From Nostoc linckia FACHB-104 (GTDB taxonomy: Bacteria > Cyanobacteriota > Cyanobacteriia > Cyanobacteriales > Nostocaceae): DNA of 46,492 nt. Where the stretch lies: NCBI RefSeq assembly GCF_014696615.1, contig NZ_JACJQJ010000067.1, forward strand, positions 1 to 46,492, given 5' to 3'. Positions 18,801-28,167 of this stretch are shown here, piece by piece; the stretch's first letter is position 1; every line of letters begins with the position of its first letter. The notes under the pieces were generated by a model, which ran no database searches, was not told where the DNA came from, and was given only the letters and a program-made list of their open reading frames with translations. The position numbers and the translations under genes are program-made.

Positions 18801-21800
18801 TACTTGCTCACTTAATTCTTCAGCTGCGGCGCGATCGTCTGGATGAACCCTTAGAAACCAAGTGTCATATACTCCATCAAATTCAGAAGGTTGCAGACCG
18901 TAAAGTTCGTACATCCGCTCATCCCAAAACAGGACATCGTTGACGATATCCCATTCCCAAATACCGAATCCGCCCGATTGGACTGCTAAGGTCAGCCTAT
19001 CAGAGAGTTTACGCAGTTTATCTTCATTGCGCTTACGTTCAGTGATATCTGTGAGTGTGCCAACATAGCCCACAACCTGACCCTCGGGGTTGATTTCGGG
19101 TAGGGCATAACCGGAAAACCAGTTGATGTTACCATCTGGGCGAATATACCTGCCTTCCCTTTGGAAAAGTCTTCTGGGCTGAGATAATTGCGTCCATTGA
19201 GACCAGTCCATCAACAGTTGATCACGATCTTCTGGGTGCAAGACATCTAAGTATCCCATTCCCAATGCTGCCTGTGTTGGCTGCCCTGTCATCTCGCTCC
19301 ATCGCTCGTTGACGTAGATACAATTACCTTGTGCATCAAACCGGATAATCCCCACCGGTACTGCTTCTGCTAAGGTGGCATAGCGACGTTCGCTTTCTTT
19401 AAGGGCAATTTCTGCTTCTTTACGGGCAGTAATATCTGTGAGCGTGCCGATATAGCCAATTAACCTGCCATCTTCGCTAATTTCAGGTACTGCTTGGCAG
19501 TAGTGCCAGATTATAGTTCCGTCCGGGCGGAGATACCTGGCCTCGTGTTGAGTAAATTTTCCTTGGTCAAAAGCATGAGCCCATTCCTGTGAGATGCGAT
19601 CGCGGTCGTCTGGGTGCAAAGTATCTACCCATCCCATACCCAATGCAGACTCGACGGGTCGGCCTGTCATCTCACTCCAGCGATCGTTGACATATATACA
19701 GTCACCTTCAGCATTAAAACGGAAAATACCTACTGGAGATGCTTCTGCTAAGGTGGCATAGCGGCGTTCGCTTTCTTTGAGGGCAATTTCCGCTTCTTTA
19801 CGATCAGTAATATCTGTGAGTGTGCCAATATAACCGAGTAAATTACCATTGGTATCAATTTCTGGAACCATCTGGCTATAGAACCAGCTAATGCTACCAT
19901 CGGGTTTCAGATGTCTACCTTCACTAATTTTCCGGCTTTTTTGTGCCAAAGCTGTTGATGTAGCCGTTAAAAGTTGCTCGCGGTCTTCTGGGTGTAGTGT
20001 TTTGATCCATTCCTTGCCTAATGCTTCCTGTGTAGGTCTCCCTGTCATCTCACTCCAGATTTCATTGACATACACACAGTTACCTTCGGTATCAAATCGA
20101 TAAATACCTACTGGTGCTGCTTTTGCCAAGGTTGCATAACGGCGTTCGCTTTCTTGTAGGGCAATTTCTGCTTCTTTGCGATCTGTAACATCAACGATGG
20201 TACCGATGTAACCAATAATTCTGTCTTCTTGGTCAGTTTCCGGTAGCGTGTATGAGTCAAACCAGGTAATCTTCCCATCAGGCCAAACATGCCTGCCTTG
20301 ATTCTTGAACATTTCTCCTGGTTTATATGTTTGCGCCCATTCTGCCCATTCCTTAGCTAGGCGATCGCGGTCTTCTGGATGGATAGCTTCTAACCACTTT
20401 AACCCCATTGCTGCTTCCGTTGGTCTGCCTGTAATCTGGCTCCAGCGATTGTTGACATAGACGCAGTTAATTTGACTATCAAAGCGGAAAATTGCCACCG
20501 GAGCTGTATGTGCTAAGTTGGCGTAGCGGCGCTCGCTTTCTTTGAGAGCTTCTTCAACTGCTTTGCGGGCAGTGGTATCTACTAAGGTGCCAATGTAACC
20601 AACGATAGTACCTGCTTGGTTAGTTTCCGGTAGTACATAGCAGTCAAACCAGGTAATTTTCCCATCAGACCAAAGATGTCTGCCTTCATTGTGGTATACC
20701 TCTCCTGGCTGATATTTTCCTATCCATTCCTTCCATTCTTTGTGCAGGCGATCGCGGTCGTCTGGGTGGATAGATTCTAACCATTTGAAGCCCATTGCAT
20801 CTTCAACAGGTCGGCCTGTCATCTCGCTCCAGCGATCGTTGGCATAGATGCAGTTATCTGATGCATCCAATTGGTAAATTGCTACTGGCGCAGCTTGGGT
20901 TAAGGTAGCGTAGCGGCGATCGCTTTCCTGCTGGGCAATTTCTGCTTCTTTACGTGCAGTGATATCTGCCAAAGTGCCAATGTAACCAATGATATTACCT
21001 GCTTGGTTAGTTTCCGCTAGTACATAGCAGTAATACCAAGTAATACTGCCATCAGGGCGCAGATGCCTGCCTTCACTGCGGTAGATTTCTCCTGGCTGGG
21101 ATGTTTGTGTCCATTGATACCATTGCTCCCAAGCTTGATTACGGTCGTCTGGGTGGATAGCTTGTAGCCAATTTAACTCCAGCGCTGCATCAGTGGGTCT
21201 GCCTGTCATCTCACTCCAGCGATCATTGACATAAAGGCATTTACCCTCAGCATCAAAGCGGAAAATCGCTACAGGGGCAGCTTGTGCTAAGGTTGCATAG
21301 CGACGTTCGCTTGCTTGTAGGGCAATTTCTGCTTCTTTAAGTGCAGTAATATCTGTTAATGTCCCAACAGTGCCAATGATGTTACCTTCTGTGTCGGTTT
21401 CAGTGACTACTTGGACATAAAACCAAGAAATGCTGCCATCTGGAAGTAAATGTCTGCCTTCATGACACTTGATGTTTTCTGGTGTAGAGGATTGCGAATA
21501 GCTGATAAAGCGATCGCGGTCTTCTGGATGGATAGCATTTAACCATTTGTAACCCATTGCTTCTTCGGCTGGTCTGCCTGTCATTTCACACCAGCGCTCG
21601 TTGACATACAGACAGTTACCTGCATCATCTAGCCGGAAAATGGCGACTGGTGAGGCTTCTGCCAAGCTAGCATAGCGGCGTTCGCTTTCCCACAGGGCGG
21701 CTTCTATTTGCTTGTGACTGGTAATATCTGTAAGTGTGCCGATATACCCAATAAAGTTGCCATCAGCATTAGTTTCGGGTACTAACTGGGCGTAAAACCA

Positions 21801-24800
21801 GGTAATGGTACCATCTGGAAGTAAATGTCTGCCTTCGTTGCGAATCAATCCTGGCTTCGATAATGATTTAGACCTTTGCAAAAGTATATATTCGTGGTCT
21901 TCTGGATGTACCGCTTCTAACCATCCCATTCCCAATGCCGATTCAGTGGGTCTACCAGTCATCTGGCTCCAGCGTTCGTTCATGTAAACGCAATTCCCAT
22001 GTGCATCAATGCGGAAAATTGCCACTGGTGATGCTTCTGCTAAGGTTGCATAGCGGCGTTCGCTCTCACGCAGAGCTACTTCTATTTGTTTGCGCTCTGT
22101 GATGTCATAGTTAATACCTACTGCCCGTTGTACTTCACCCTGCTGATTGCGTTGCAAAATAGCCGCAGCTTTGATGTGGCGGATGCTGCCATCGGCATGA
22201 ATAGCGCGAAATTCTATATTTAGGTCTTGTTCTCCCCGCAGCGCAGCTTCCGCGCTAGCTTCGGCTTGGGCGCGATCATCTGGATGTATGGCATTTAACC
22301 AATCTTGATACAATGCCCCACCTTCAGACCCTGGTACAATACCATACAGTTCATACATTCGCTCATCCCAGTAGTTTTGCTCGTGGATGATATCCCAGTC
22401 CCAAGTAGCAATTGCACCTGATTGCAGTGCCAAAGATAAGCGATCGCTAAGGCTTCGCAGTTGTTCTTCAGCCAGTTTGCGATCAGTAATATCCTGAACT
22501 GTGCCAATAAACTGTTTTGGCTTGCCACCCCCATCTAAGAGAACTTCGCCTCGTGCTAGTGCATAACGCAAACTGCCATCGCAGCGATAAAAGCGATATT
22601 CTATCTCGTAAGATTTACCCTGTTGACTGGCTTGTTCTACCACATCATCATGGTGATCGCGATCATCTGGATGAATTAACTGGTGTAATTCTTCATAGGT
22701 TGGCATCCCAGATTGAGGATCTCGTCCATAAATCTCAAAGCATTCTGCCGACCAATAAATTTGTTGAGTTTGGAAGTCAAATTCCCAACTACCCAGATGG
22801 GCAATTTGCTGTGCTGTGGCAAGATGGGCGGCATTTTTCCTGAGTTCCGCTTCCATCTGTTTTTGTTGGGTAATATCTTTAGCAATGCCGAGAAATCCCC
22901 AAATTTCACCATCTGGTTTACGCAGACAGGTACCTGACAACAAAACCGGAAGACGCTCGCCATTTTTATGAATGTATGTCCATTCGTCTTCGTAAGTGCC
23001 ATCTTGGGTTTTAATTTTGAAAAATTCGTCACGTGACACGGGCCTGCCTAATTCTCTGGACAAAATTTCTATGCGTTGCTCAATTTCTGCCAAATCGTGG
23101 AATAGGTAGGGAGGATAATTAAATACTTCTTCTGCTGTATAGCCCAATATCTTTTGGGCACCAGCGTTAAAAGTTTGAATCAAGCCCTGAGAATTGACGG
23201 AAATAATGGCATAGTCGCAGCCATCTAAAATTGCCTGTTGCAAACTGCTCAGGGCTAATAACTCAGCTTCTGCCTGTTTGCGTTCCGTGATATCTAATAT
23301 TGCACCCACAATACTAATCGGCTGACGATTAGTATCATGAATTACTTCCACCCGCATTAAAACATAGGCAATTGTGTTATCTGGACGCAGCAAGCGATAC
23401 TCTATTTCTTGGTAACGCTCTTCCAGTAACGTATTGTATTTTTGTGTAAAATATTCTCTATCATCTGGATGAATATACTGAAGATTGTCTTCTAGATTTA
23501 CTGGTGGTGGCTCATCAGGATTGCGCCCGTAAATTTCATAGGTTTCTCTTGACCACCATCCTTCCATAGTTTGCAGATTAAATTCCCAGCTGCCTAAACG
23601 CGCAACTCGCTGTGCAGCGCTGAGATGGGCTTGGCTTTTGCGGAGTTCGTCGTCTGCCAATTTCCGCTTGGTAATATCCTTTGTGGCACCACTCATACGA
23701 ATGACATTACCCGATTCATCCCACAAAGCTTGACCCCGGTTTAATACCCAAATGTAAGAGCCATTTTTGTGCTGTACTCGGTATTCTTCCACAAAAAACG
23801 GTGTTTTTTGGGCAAAATGAGCATCTAATGCTGTTCTAAAACCTTCATAATCATCAGGATGAATTCTACTCCACCATTCTTCAATATTGGAACCAATTTC
23901 ATCCTCAGCATAGCCCCGCATTTCTTTCCAGCGAGTTGAGAAGAACACCTGATTAGTCTTCAGGTTCCAATCCCAAATGCCATCATTGCTGCCTTTAAGT
24001 GCCAATTGCCAGCGTTCTTCGCTTTCTTTTAAAGCGGCGGTACGTTGTTCCACTCTGGCTTCGAGTTCTTGATTGAGTTTTTGTAATGCCTGTTGTGCCA
24101 GAATGCGCTCGCTAATATCGATGCAGGAACCCATATAACCTAAAAATTCACCTTCACTGGTAAATCGGGGGACTCCTTTATCCAAAATCCAACGATATTC
24201 ACCATCAAAGCGTTGCAGGCGATATTCCATTTGAAACTCTTGGCGGCTATCAAACGCTTTGTCATAAGTTTCTAGGCAATTTTGATAGTCATCTGGATGT
24301 ACTGTTTCTAGCCAACCATTACCAAGTTCTTGTTCTAAGGTTCTGCCAGTAAATTCCAACCATCTGCGATTAAAATAATGGCACAATTTGTCAGTTCCCG
24401 ACATCCAAATCAGCACAGGGCTGCTATCTGCTATGTGGCGGAATCTTTCTTCACTTTCCTTAAGAATAGCTTCAGTTTGTTTGCGCTTAGTAATATCTAA
24501 ATCAATACCCATCATCCGGGTAGGATTACCTTGCTCGTCATAAAAGACTTTTCCTCGACCAATTGCCCAGCGTAGTGTGCCATTAGCTTTAATAAAGCGA
24601 AATTCGACGTTGTACTCTTGTTTTTGATAGACAGCAGCATTAATTGCTTGTAAAACCGATTCCCGATCATCTGGGTGCATCATGGATACAACGGTTTCAT
24701 AATTACCATCGAAGCTTCCCGGAACCATGCCAAATATTCGTTGCAGGTTAGGAGACCAATAAATTTCTCCTGTGGGAATATTCCAGTCCCAGTTACCCAT

Positions 24801-26579
24801 ACCAGCAGCTTCCAGAGCCATATTCAAACGCTCCTGATTCTGCTGTAGTTCCGCTTCCATTTGCTTGCGGCTGGAGATATCTTCGATCACAGAAATGAAA
24901 TATTTTGGTGTGCCAAAGCGATCGCCTACTAAGGAACAAGTCAAATTCGCCCAGACAATCGATCCATCCTGGCGAATATACCGCTTTTCTAGAGAAAAGG
25001 TCTGAATTTCACCTGTAAGTAACCTTTGACGCTGCTGTAAACTATCTGCCAGATCGTCTGGATAAGTAATCTCCTGAAAAGTCAATTGCTGGAGTTCAGC
25101 CGGAGTATAGCCGAGAATTTCACAGAACTTTTGGTTAAGGCGGATGAATTGCCCACTCAGGGATACATGGCTAATTCCTACTGCTGCTTGCTCAAAGGTA
25201 CTCCGGAAACGTTCTTCACTGTGATGCAGAAGCAAGTCTGCATGTTTGCGCTCGCTGATATCCATCAACACGCCCAGCATCACCTGTGGTTGTCCGTGAT
25301 TGTCGTATACCGCCCGTCCAGTTGAAGATATCCAGTGAATGCTGTTATCTGGCCAGACTACTCGATATTCCACCACATAATCTGTTTTGTTGGCGATCGC
25401 TTGCTGTAGTTGTTGTTGTACCCATTCTTGATCTTCAGGATGAATTAAGCTCAACCACTGTTCTTGAGTAACGTCAATGCTATTTCTCTCATAGCCAAAA
25501 CAGCGGATTGCATTGTCGCTAGCCGAGATTTCATTGGTAATAAAGTTCCGCTCCCAATAGCCAATATGAGCAAAATCTAGGCTAAGCTTCAGCTTTTCTT
25601 CGCTAGCTTGCAGCGCTGCTTCCATCCATTTTCGTTCTGCCAGTTCTTTCTGCAACTGCTCATAAGAATTTGCTTGCTGAATTGCCAGTGATAATTGCAC
25701 TGCTAGCTGATCCAGCAACTCTAGTTCCATCGCTTCCCAATTGCGCGTACTAGAACATTGGTGAGCAATTAACAATCCCCATAAATTATCTGTCACCAAA
25801 ATGGGTACTACTAAATTGGCTTTAACTTCAAATTGTTCTAATAGCTGCAAATGACAATCTGTTAAACCCGCTTGATAAATATCATTAGTCGCCCGTTTTT
25901 TACCTTGGTAATATTCGGCTCCGGCTCCTTCTTGAAAGCAAGTATCTTGAATTTCCATACCTAACGACACTGTCCAGCCGGGAAGCACCGACTCTGCTAC
26001 CACAGTGCCGCTCATATCCGGCTGAAATTGATAAACTAGTACGCGATCTGCCTTGAGAAACTGCCGCACTTCTTTGGCTGTAATCCGCAATATTTCTTCT
26101 AGCTTCAAAGACTGACGAATTCTCAAAGCAATCGCTGCAATTAAGTGTTGTTGCTCTCGACTCTGTTCTAGTTGTCGTAATAAGCGCACTTGCTCCACTG
26201 CATAATGAATGGCGCTGTACAAAATTGTTGCGCTCAACTGACTTTTAAGTAAATAATCCTGGGCACCACTTTTCATTGCTTGCACAGCAATAGTTTCATC
26301 TCCTTGCCCAGTTACCATAATTACAGCCGATTGACTATTTCCTAGCTGTTCTCTAAACTGCCGAATAAACTCTAACCCATCATCATTAGGTAGAGCAAAA
26401 TCCAGCAAAATTACATCTGGTGTCTCGTACCGACACCAGTTTATTGCTGCTGCTGCTGTATCAAACTCTAAAATGCGATAACTATAGCGGCTATCGTGCT
26501 GTAAAAAGCGACGGTAAGTCACCCGATCTTCAGCACAATCGTCAATCAACAAAATTGTCAATAAGGAGAGGTGACTCAT
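15843..26579 (-). CDS. Giant hybrid sensor kinase: REC-GAF-21xPAS-HisKA-HATPase-REC-REC
   Basis: 3578 aa from the ATG at 26579. Order: REC (D60, K112); GAF at about residues 145-310, with DTCF (C214) and Cys-His (C242-H243) motifs as in DXCF cyanobacteriochromes; 21 PAS/PAC units at about 330-3040, each closed by an ITERK/ISERK-type linker; HisKA with H3059 in NMSHELRTPLNA; HATPase with NLLSNAIKF, DTGIGI and GTGLGLA; then two REC domains with phosphoacceptors near D3373 and D3509. PAS units 10-17 form a near-regular tandem array of about 125 residues (pattern SERRYATLAEA-PVAIFRF), evidence of internal duplication. A helical linker (ELEARVEQRTAAL) separates PAS4 from PAS5. There is no membrane helix, so the protein should be soluble. 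The HATPase carries an odd Ser-rich insert at about 3197-3225. It heads an operon with the 14748-15830 gene. Stimuli are unknown; light is possible through the GAF. Confidence 0.94.
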   Translation of the reverse strand: MSHLSLLTILLIDDCAEDRVTYRRFLQHDSRYSYRILEFDTAAAAINWCRYETPDVILLDFALPNDDGLEFIRQFREQLGNSQSAVIMVTGQGDETIAVQAMKSGAQDYLLKSQLSATILYSAIHYAVEQVRLLRQLEQSREQQHLIAAIALRIRQSLKLEEILRITAKEVRQFLKADRVLVYQFQPDMSGTVVAESVLPGWTVSLGMEIQDTCFQEGAGAEYYQGKKRATNDIYQAGLTDCHLQLLEQFEVKANLVVPILVTDNLWGLLIAHQCSSTRNWEAMELELLDQLAVQLSLAIQQANSYEQLQKELAERKWMEAALQASEEKLKLSLDFAHIGYWERNFITNEISASDNAIRCFGYERNSIDVTQEQWLSLIHPEDQEWVQQQLQQAIANKTDYVVEYRVVWPDNSIHWISSTGRAVYDNHGQPQVMLGVLMDISERKHADLLLHHSEERFRSTFEQAAVGISHVSLSGQFIRLNQKFCEILGYTPAELQQLTFQEITYPDDLADSLQQRQRLLTGEIQTFSLEKRYIRQDGSIVWANLTCSLVGDRFGTPKYFISVIEDISSRKQMEAELQQNQERLNMALEAAGMGNWDWNIPTGEIYWSPNLQRIFGMVPGSFDGNYETVVSMMHPDDRESVLQAINAAVYQKQEYNVEFRFIKANGTLRWAIGRGKVFYDEQGNPTRMMGIDLDITKRKQTEAILKESEERFRHIADSSPVLIWMSGTDKLCHYFNRRWLEFTGRTLEQELGNGWLETVHPDDYQNCLETYDKAFDSRQEFQMEYRLQRFDGEYRWILDKGVPRFTSEGEFLGYMGSCIDISERILAQQALQKLNQELEARVEQRTAALKESEERWQLALKGSNDGIWDWNLKTNQVFFSTRWKEMRGYAEDEIGSNIEEWWSRIHPDDYEGFRTALDAHFAQKTPFFVEEYRVQHKNGSYIWVLNRGQALWDESGNVIRMSGATKDITKRKLADDELRKSQAHLSAAQRVARLGSWEFNLQTMEGWWSRETYEIYGRNPDEPPPVNLEDNLQYIHPDDREYFTQKYNTLLEERYQEIEYRLLRPDNTIAYVLMRVEVIHDTNRQPISIVGAILDITERKQAEAELLALSSLQQAILDGCDYAIISVNSQGLIQTFNAGAQKILGYTAEEVFNYPPYLFHDLAEIEQRIEILSRELGRPVSRDEFFKIKTQDGTYEDEWTYIHKNGERLPVLLSGTCLRKPDGEIWGFLGIAKDITQQKQMEAELRKNAAHLATAQQIAHLGSWEFDFQTQQIYWSAECFEIYGRDPQSGMPTYEELHQLIHPDDRDHHDDVVEQASQQGKSYEIEYRFYRCDGSLRYALARGEVLLDGGGKPKQFIGTVQDITDRKLAEEQLRSLSDRLSLALQSGAIATWDWDIIHEQNYWDERMYELYGIVPGSEGGALYQDWLNAIHPDDRAQAEASAEAALRGEQDLNIEFRAIHADGSIRHIKAAAILQRNQQGEVQRAVGINYDITERKQIEVALRESERRYATLAEASPVAIFRIDAHGNCVYMNERWSQMTGRPTESALGMGWLEAVHPEDHEYILLQRSKSLSKPGLIRNEGRHLLPDGTITWFYAQLVPETNADGNFIGYIGTLTDITSHKQIEAALWESERRYASLAEASPVAIFRLDDAGNCLYVNERWCEMTGRPAEEAMGYKWLNAIHPEDRDRFISYSQSSTPENIKCHEGRHLLPDGSISWFYVQVVTETDTEGNIIGTVGTLTDITALKEAEIALQASERRYATLAQAAPVAIFRFDAEGKCLYVNDRWSEMTGRPTDAALELNWLQAIHPDDRNQAWEQWYQWTQTSQPGEIYRSEGRHLRPDGSITWYYCYVLAETNQAGNIIGYIGTLADITARKEAEIAQQESDRRYATLTQAAPVAIYQLDASDNCIYANDRWSEMTGRPVEDAMGFKWLESIHPDDRDRLHKEWKEWIGKYQPGEVYHNEGRHLWSDGKITWFDCYVLPETNQAGTIVGYIGTLVDTTARKAVEEALKESERRYANLAHTAPVAIFRFDSQINCVYVNNRWSQITGRPTEAAMGLKWLEAIHPEDRDRLAKEWAEWAQTYKPGEMFKNQGRHVWPDGKITWFDSYTLPETDQEDRIIGYIGTIVDVTDRKEAEIALQESERRYATLAKAAPVGIYRFDTEGNCVYVNEIWSEMTGRPTQEALGKEWIKTLHPEDREQLLTATSTALAQKSRKISEGRHLKPDGSISWFYSQMVPEIDTNGNLLGYIGTLTDITDRKEAEIALKESERRYATLAEASPVGIFRFNAEGDCIYVNDRWSEMTGRPVESALGMGWVDTLHPDDRDRISQEWAHAFDQGKFTQHEARYLRPDGTIIWHYCQAVPEISEDGRLIGYIGTLTDITARKEAEIALKESERRYATLAEAVPVGIIRFDAQGNCIYVNERWSEMTGQPTQAALGMGYLDVLHPEDRDQLLMDWSQWTQLSQPRRLFQREGRYIRPDGNINWFSGYALPEINPEGQVVGYVGTLTDITERKRNEDKLRKLSDRLTLAVQSGGFGIWEWDIVNDVLFWDERMYELYGLQPSEFDGVYDTWFLRVHPDDRAAAEELSEQVRQSKTVYNTEFRVVHPDGSIRYIKAYALIKKNQQGETIRMVGVNYDITERKLAELELIRNRDLREVIYNESTDAIFLVDPQTLLTIDCNRRAVELFAANHKANLIGIAGHTLQHQPFSEDELAAMEAEMDSKGFWSRELEYINHQGNKFWGNIASKPITVAGRRLNLVRITDISDRKQTEEILATYTRELADLYNHAPCGYHSLDADGRFVNINDTELEWLGYTYEEIIGHHFIDYITEASRPTFLTNYPQFKERGWVKDLEFDMVCKNGKILPVLLNATAVKSEDGIFISSRSSIFDIRDRKQAERELEESRTMLRLVLDTIPQRVFWKDCDSRYIGCNPSFANDYQLTPDEIIGKTDLELPWSEWAHIYRADDAFVINTRTAKLGYEEPTVNLNGEQIWLRTSKVPLTNSTGEVIGILGSYEDITERKQAEEQLQRTNHQLAHANVELARATRLKDEFLANMSHELRTPLNAILGMSEGLQEGVFGAVNERQIKAISTIERSGKHLLELINDILDLSKIESGKLELQLSDVPVRTLCDASISFIKQMALKKNIALSTRITENLGNIQVDDRRLRQVLINLLSNAIKFTPEGGSVRLEVSLEEAGEQRSRGAEEANSPSSLLSPSSPSSPQICFSVIDTGIGIRTEDISKLFQPFMQLDSSLNRQYNGTGLGLALVQRIATLHGGTVSVSSKVGEGSCFIVRIPYQTSNRLSKMQVTAPSSSHRLPTDNTQVLIIEDSIPAAEQITRYLREMGMQPIVYQRGEGSVEEALRVQPAFILLDLQLPNLSGWDVLNQLQNNPQTKEIPVIIISVVDERTKGLAQGAAEYIVKPITRQQFQETLEKLQYIPRNDSTALIVVPEPAVHSPLILLVEDNQANIDTMSGYLESRGYRLILAKNGQEALEVIKSQQPDLIVMDVQMPVMDGIEAMRHIRQERQFDHVPIIALTALAMPGDRENCLDAGANEYLSKPIKLKQLAVTIQQLLGR
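16905..16990 (-). repeat. Intergenic-type low-complexity repeat inside a kinase gene
   Basis: Within the giant kinase gene, the plus strand reads as GGGGGATGAGG and GGATGAGGG units and then CTCCTCTG repeats. The same kind of pyrimidine/purine short repeat fills spacers at 8490-8515 and 13735-13790. It is in frame, encoding a Ser/Pro- and Ala/Glu-rich stretch (NSPSSLLSPSSPSSP) between the N box and G1 box of the ATPase domain, where homologues normally have a short beta-turn. Confidence 0.65.
19050..22060 (-). repeat. Tandem array of eight PAS-encoding units
   Basis: Eight consecutive units of about 375 bp encode PAS domains 10-17 of the giant kinase. On the plus strand each shows the recurring blocks GCATAGCGGCGTTCGCTTTC, TCATCTCGCTCCAGCG and ATATCTGT-AGTGTGCC. 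Unit length and order are nearly constant, while flanking PAS units 1-9 and 18-21 are divergent. This is direct evidence of intragenic tandem duplication. Confidence 0.8.
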
Positions 26580-27305
26580 ACAGCACAAATCTCAACGAGA
26601 TTGCGTTTCACAAGCGATTGTACATCCATCTCTATCAAGTTAAAAACCTTACTTAACATATAGATAGATAGGTGAGAGATTAATCTATAGTTCAATTCAG
26701 AAGAAGCAGAAGTTTTTTATTAAATAGATTTTATGAAAAGGAGACAATAGATTGTTCGCTAAATAACATCTATATTGTGGCACGGTTAAAAATTACAGCA
26801 ATCAGCTAATGCGCTTAAAAGTTTGCATTTTTTTTGTGAAGAAAATCTTTAATTATGGGGATGGGTAATTGGTAATGGGTAATTGGTAATGAGAATTTCC
26901 CCTCTACTCCCTTGTGTCCTTGTCCCCCTACCCTTCGGGAACGACTTCGTCGAACGGGTGAATCTTTCGGATACGCTAAGCGAGCGCCAGTAGCTTGGGG
27001 AAGAGCCGACACTGCGGGTTCCCCAACTTGAAGTAAGTGGCGTTGGAAACCCTCCTGTAGCGCTGTCACTCCTTGTCCCCAGTCCTCAACCCTAATGCGA
27101 TTTGTTAAATTTGCATTGTTGAAAATTTTCATAAAATTGGATGATTTATTCTCCAGTACAAGCATAAAACAAGGCTATAAATATACAACTTATACAAGTA
27201 TTTATACGTATAAAACAGAGACGTATACTGCTGAGCATCAATAGCTTGCAGAGACGCGATGAATCGCGTCTGTACAAGAGTGCTGAGTCGGGAGTTAAAA
27301 GTTAT
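26580..27305. other. Repeat-rich spacer without a convincing gene
   Basis: This 726-bp spacer holds an AT-rich stretch upstream of the giant kinase (26580-26820, presumably its promoter), composite GGTAATTGGTAATGGGTAATT and CCTTGTCCCC filler (26857-26930), cyanobacterial palindromic pieces around TTCGGATACGCTAAGCGAGC and GGTTCCCCAACTT (26935-27090), and a perfect hairpin AGACGCGAT/ATCGCGTCT at 27252-27271. An open frame of 116 codons on the minus strand runs across these repeats and is judged non-coding. Confidence 0.6.
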
Positions 27306-27809
27306 TTAAAATTCATCTTTACCTGTCAACTCTTTTTCCATTGCATCTGCACCATAACCCACGGCTAAAAGCGTATTTTTCAAAGCTTCCGCTTCAGTAT
27401 TGGCTGCTATTTTGGCAGTAAATACAGCCATGTGAGTTTGCTCTTTAGTTAAAACTTGCCAAGCAGCTATTTTATTTAAACCGCTATTTTGTAGGAGTTT
27501 GTTAGCAATTTCTGCAGAAATTGCTCCTTTTGTTACATATCCTGGAGATGAAATATAGCGAATTTCTAAGTTGCCAATTTTTTCGGTTTTTGACTCAATA
27601 AAAACTACTTGGGTGCGTTTATTTTCTGTTGGTATTAATAATTTAAAATCGCCATCTAGCAGTAACTCATATTTAGCCCCTAGCTTATCTAAAGTATCTT
27701 TGATACGAGCGTCACCTGTGGGCTTAGTAGTAGTTTGTGCTGAGACGATTGGCATAGATACAGCAAATACAGCCCAAGATAAAATCGCTAATTTAAAAAT
27801 ATTTTTCAT
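27306..27809 (-). CDS. Exported protein, YbjN-like fold suspected
   Basis: 167 aa. The N-terminus KNIFKLAILSWAVFAVSMPIVSAQT is a clear Sec signal peptide with cleavage after SAQ or nearby. The mature part begins with a helix, then alternating strands and helices (KYELLLDGDFKLLIPT, KRTQVVFIESK, LEIRYISSPGYV) and ends with ALKNTLLAVGYGADAMEKEL. That order resembles YbjN/type III secretion-chaperone-like folds, but the match is by pattern only. It is probably periplasmic. It is transcribed in the same direction as the upstream TPR-CHAT gene but 358 bp away, with a repeat array in between. Confidence 0.75.
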   Translation of the reverse strand: MKNIFKLAILSWAVFAVSMPIVSAQTTTKPTGDARIKDTLDKLGAKYELLLDGDFKLLIPTENKRTQVVFIESKTEKIGNLEIRYISSPGYVTKGAISAEIANKLLQNSGLNKIAAWQVLTKEQTHMAVFTAKIAANTEAEALKNTLLAVGYGADAMEKELTGKDEF

Positions 27810-27918
27810 GATGTCGTTTAGGTATTTGGTAAGAATGGCTCTGGTTGAAACTTTCAGATAATTTAATTTATAGAAGTCACTATGGCAATCCTATTTCAGT
27901 TGTGAAAAATATCGGTTT

Positions 27919-27988
27919 TGACTGATGACTGTTGACTGATGACTGATGACTGATGACTGATGACTGATGACTGATGACTGTTGGCTGT
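27919..27988. repeat. Heptanucleotide tandem array (TGACTGA)10
   Basis: Ten consecutive 7-bp units, eight reading TGACTGA or TGACTGT and the last TGGCTGT. The unit length of seven and the location in a spacer fit the short tandemly repeated repetitive sequences of heterocystous cyanobacteria. The surrounding 27810-28167 spacer contains no gene. Confidence 0.85.
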
Positions 27989-28167
27989 CAACAAGCTTTC
28001 AGATCAGATTTCACAAAGTATTTAGGATCGCTATAATTTCCCCTTTAAATGTAAAAAATATGAGAGAGCAAGACAATTGAAGCAAGAGCACAAATAAAAA
28101 ATTATTGTAGCGAAGAAATAAGCATTCAAACATCAAGCCAAAGCAAAATTATAAATCCAAAATTGTT

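Noticed and set aside
26815-27165. 116-codon minus-strand frame upstream of the giant kinase
   Set aside because: Runs through GGTAATTGG filler, CCTTGTCCCC repeats and palindromic repeat pieces; composition is repeat-derived and there is no ribosome site.
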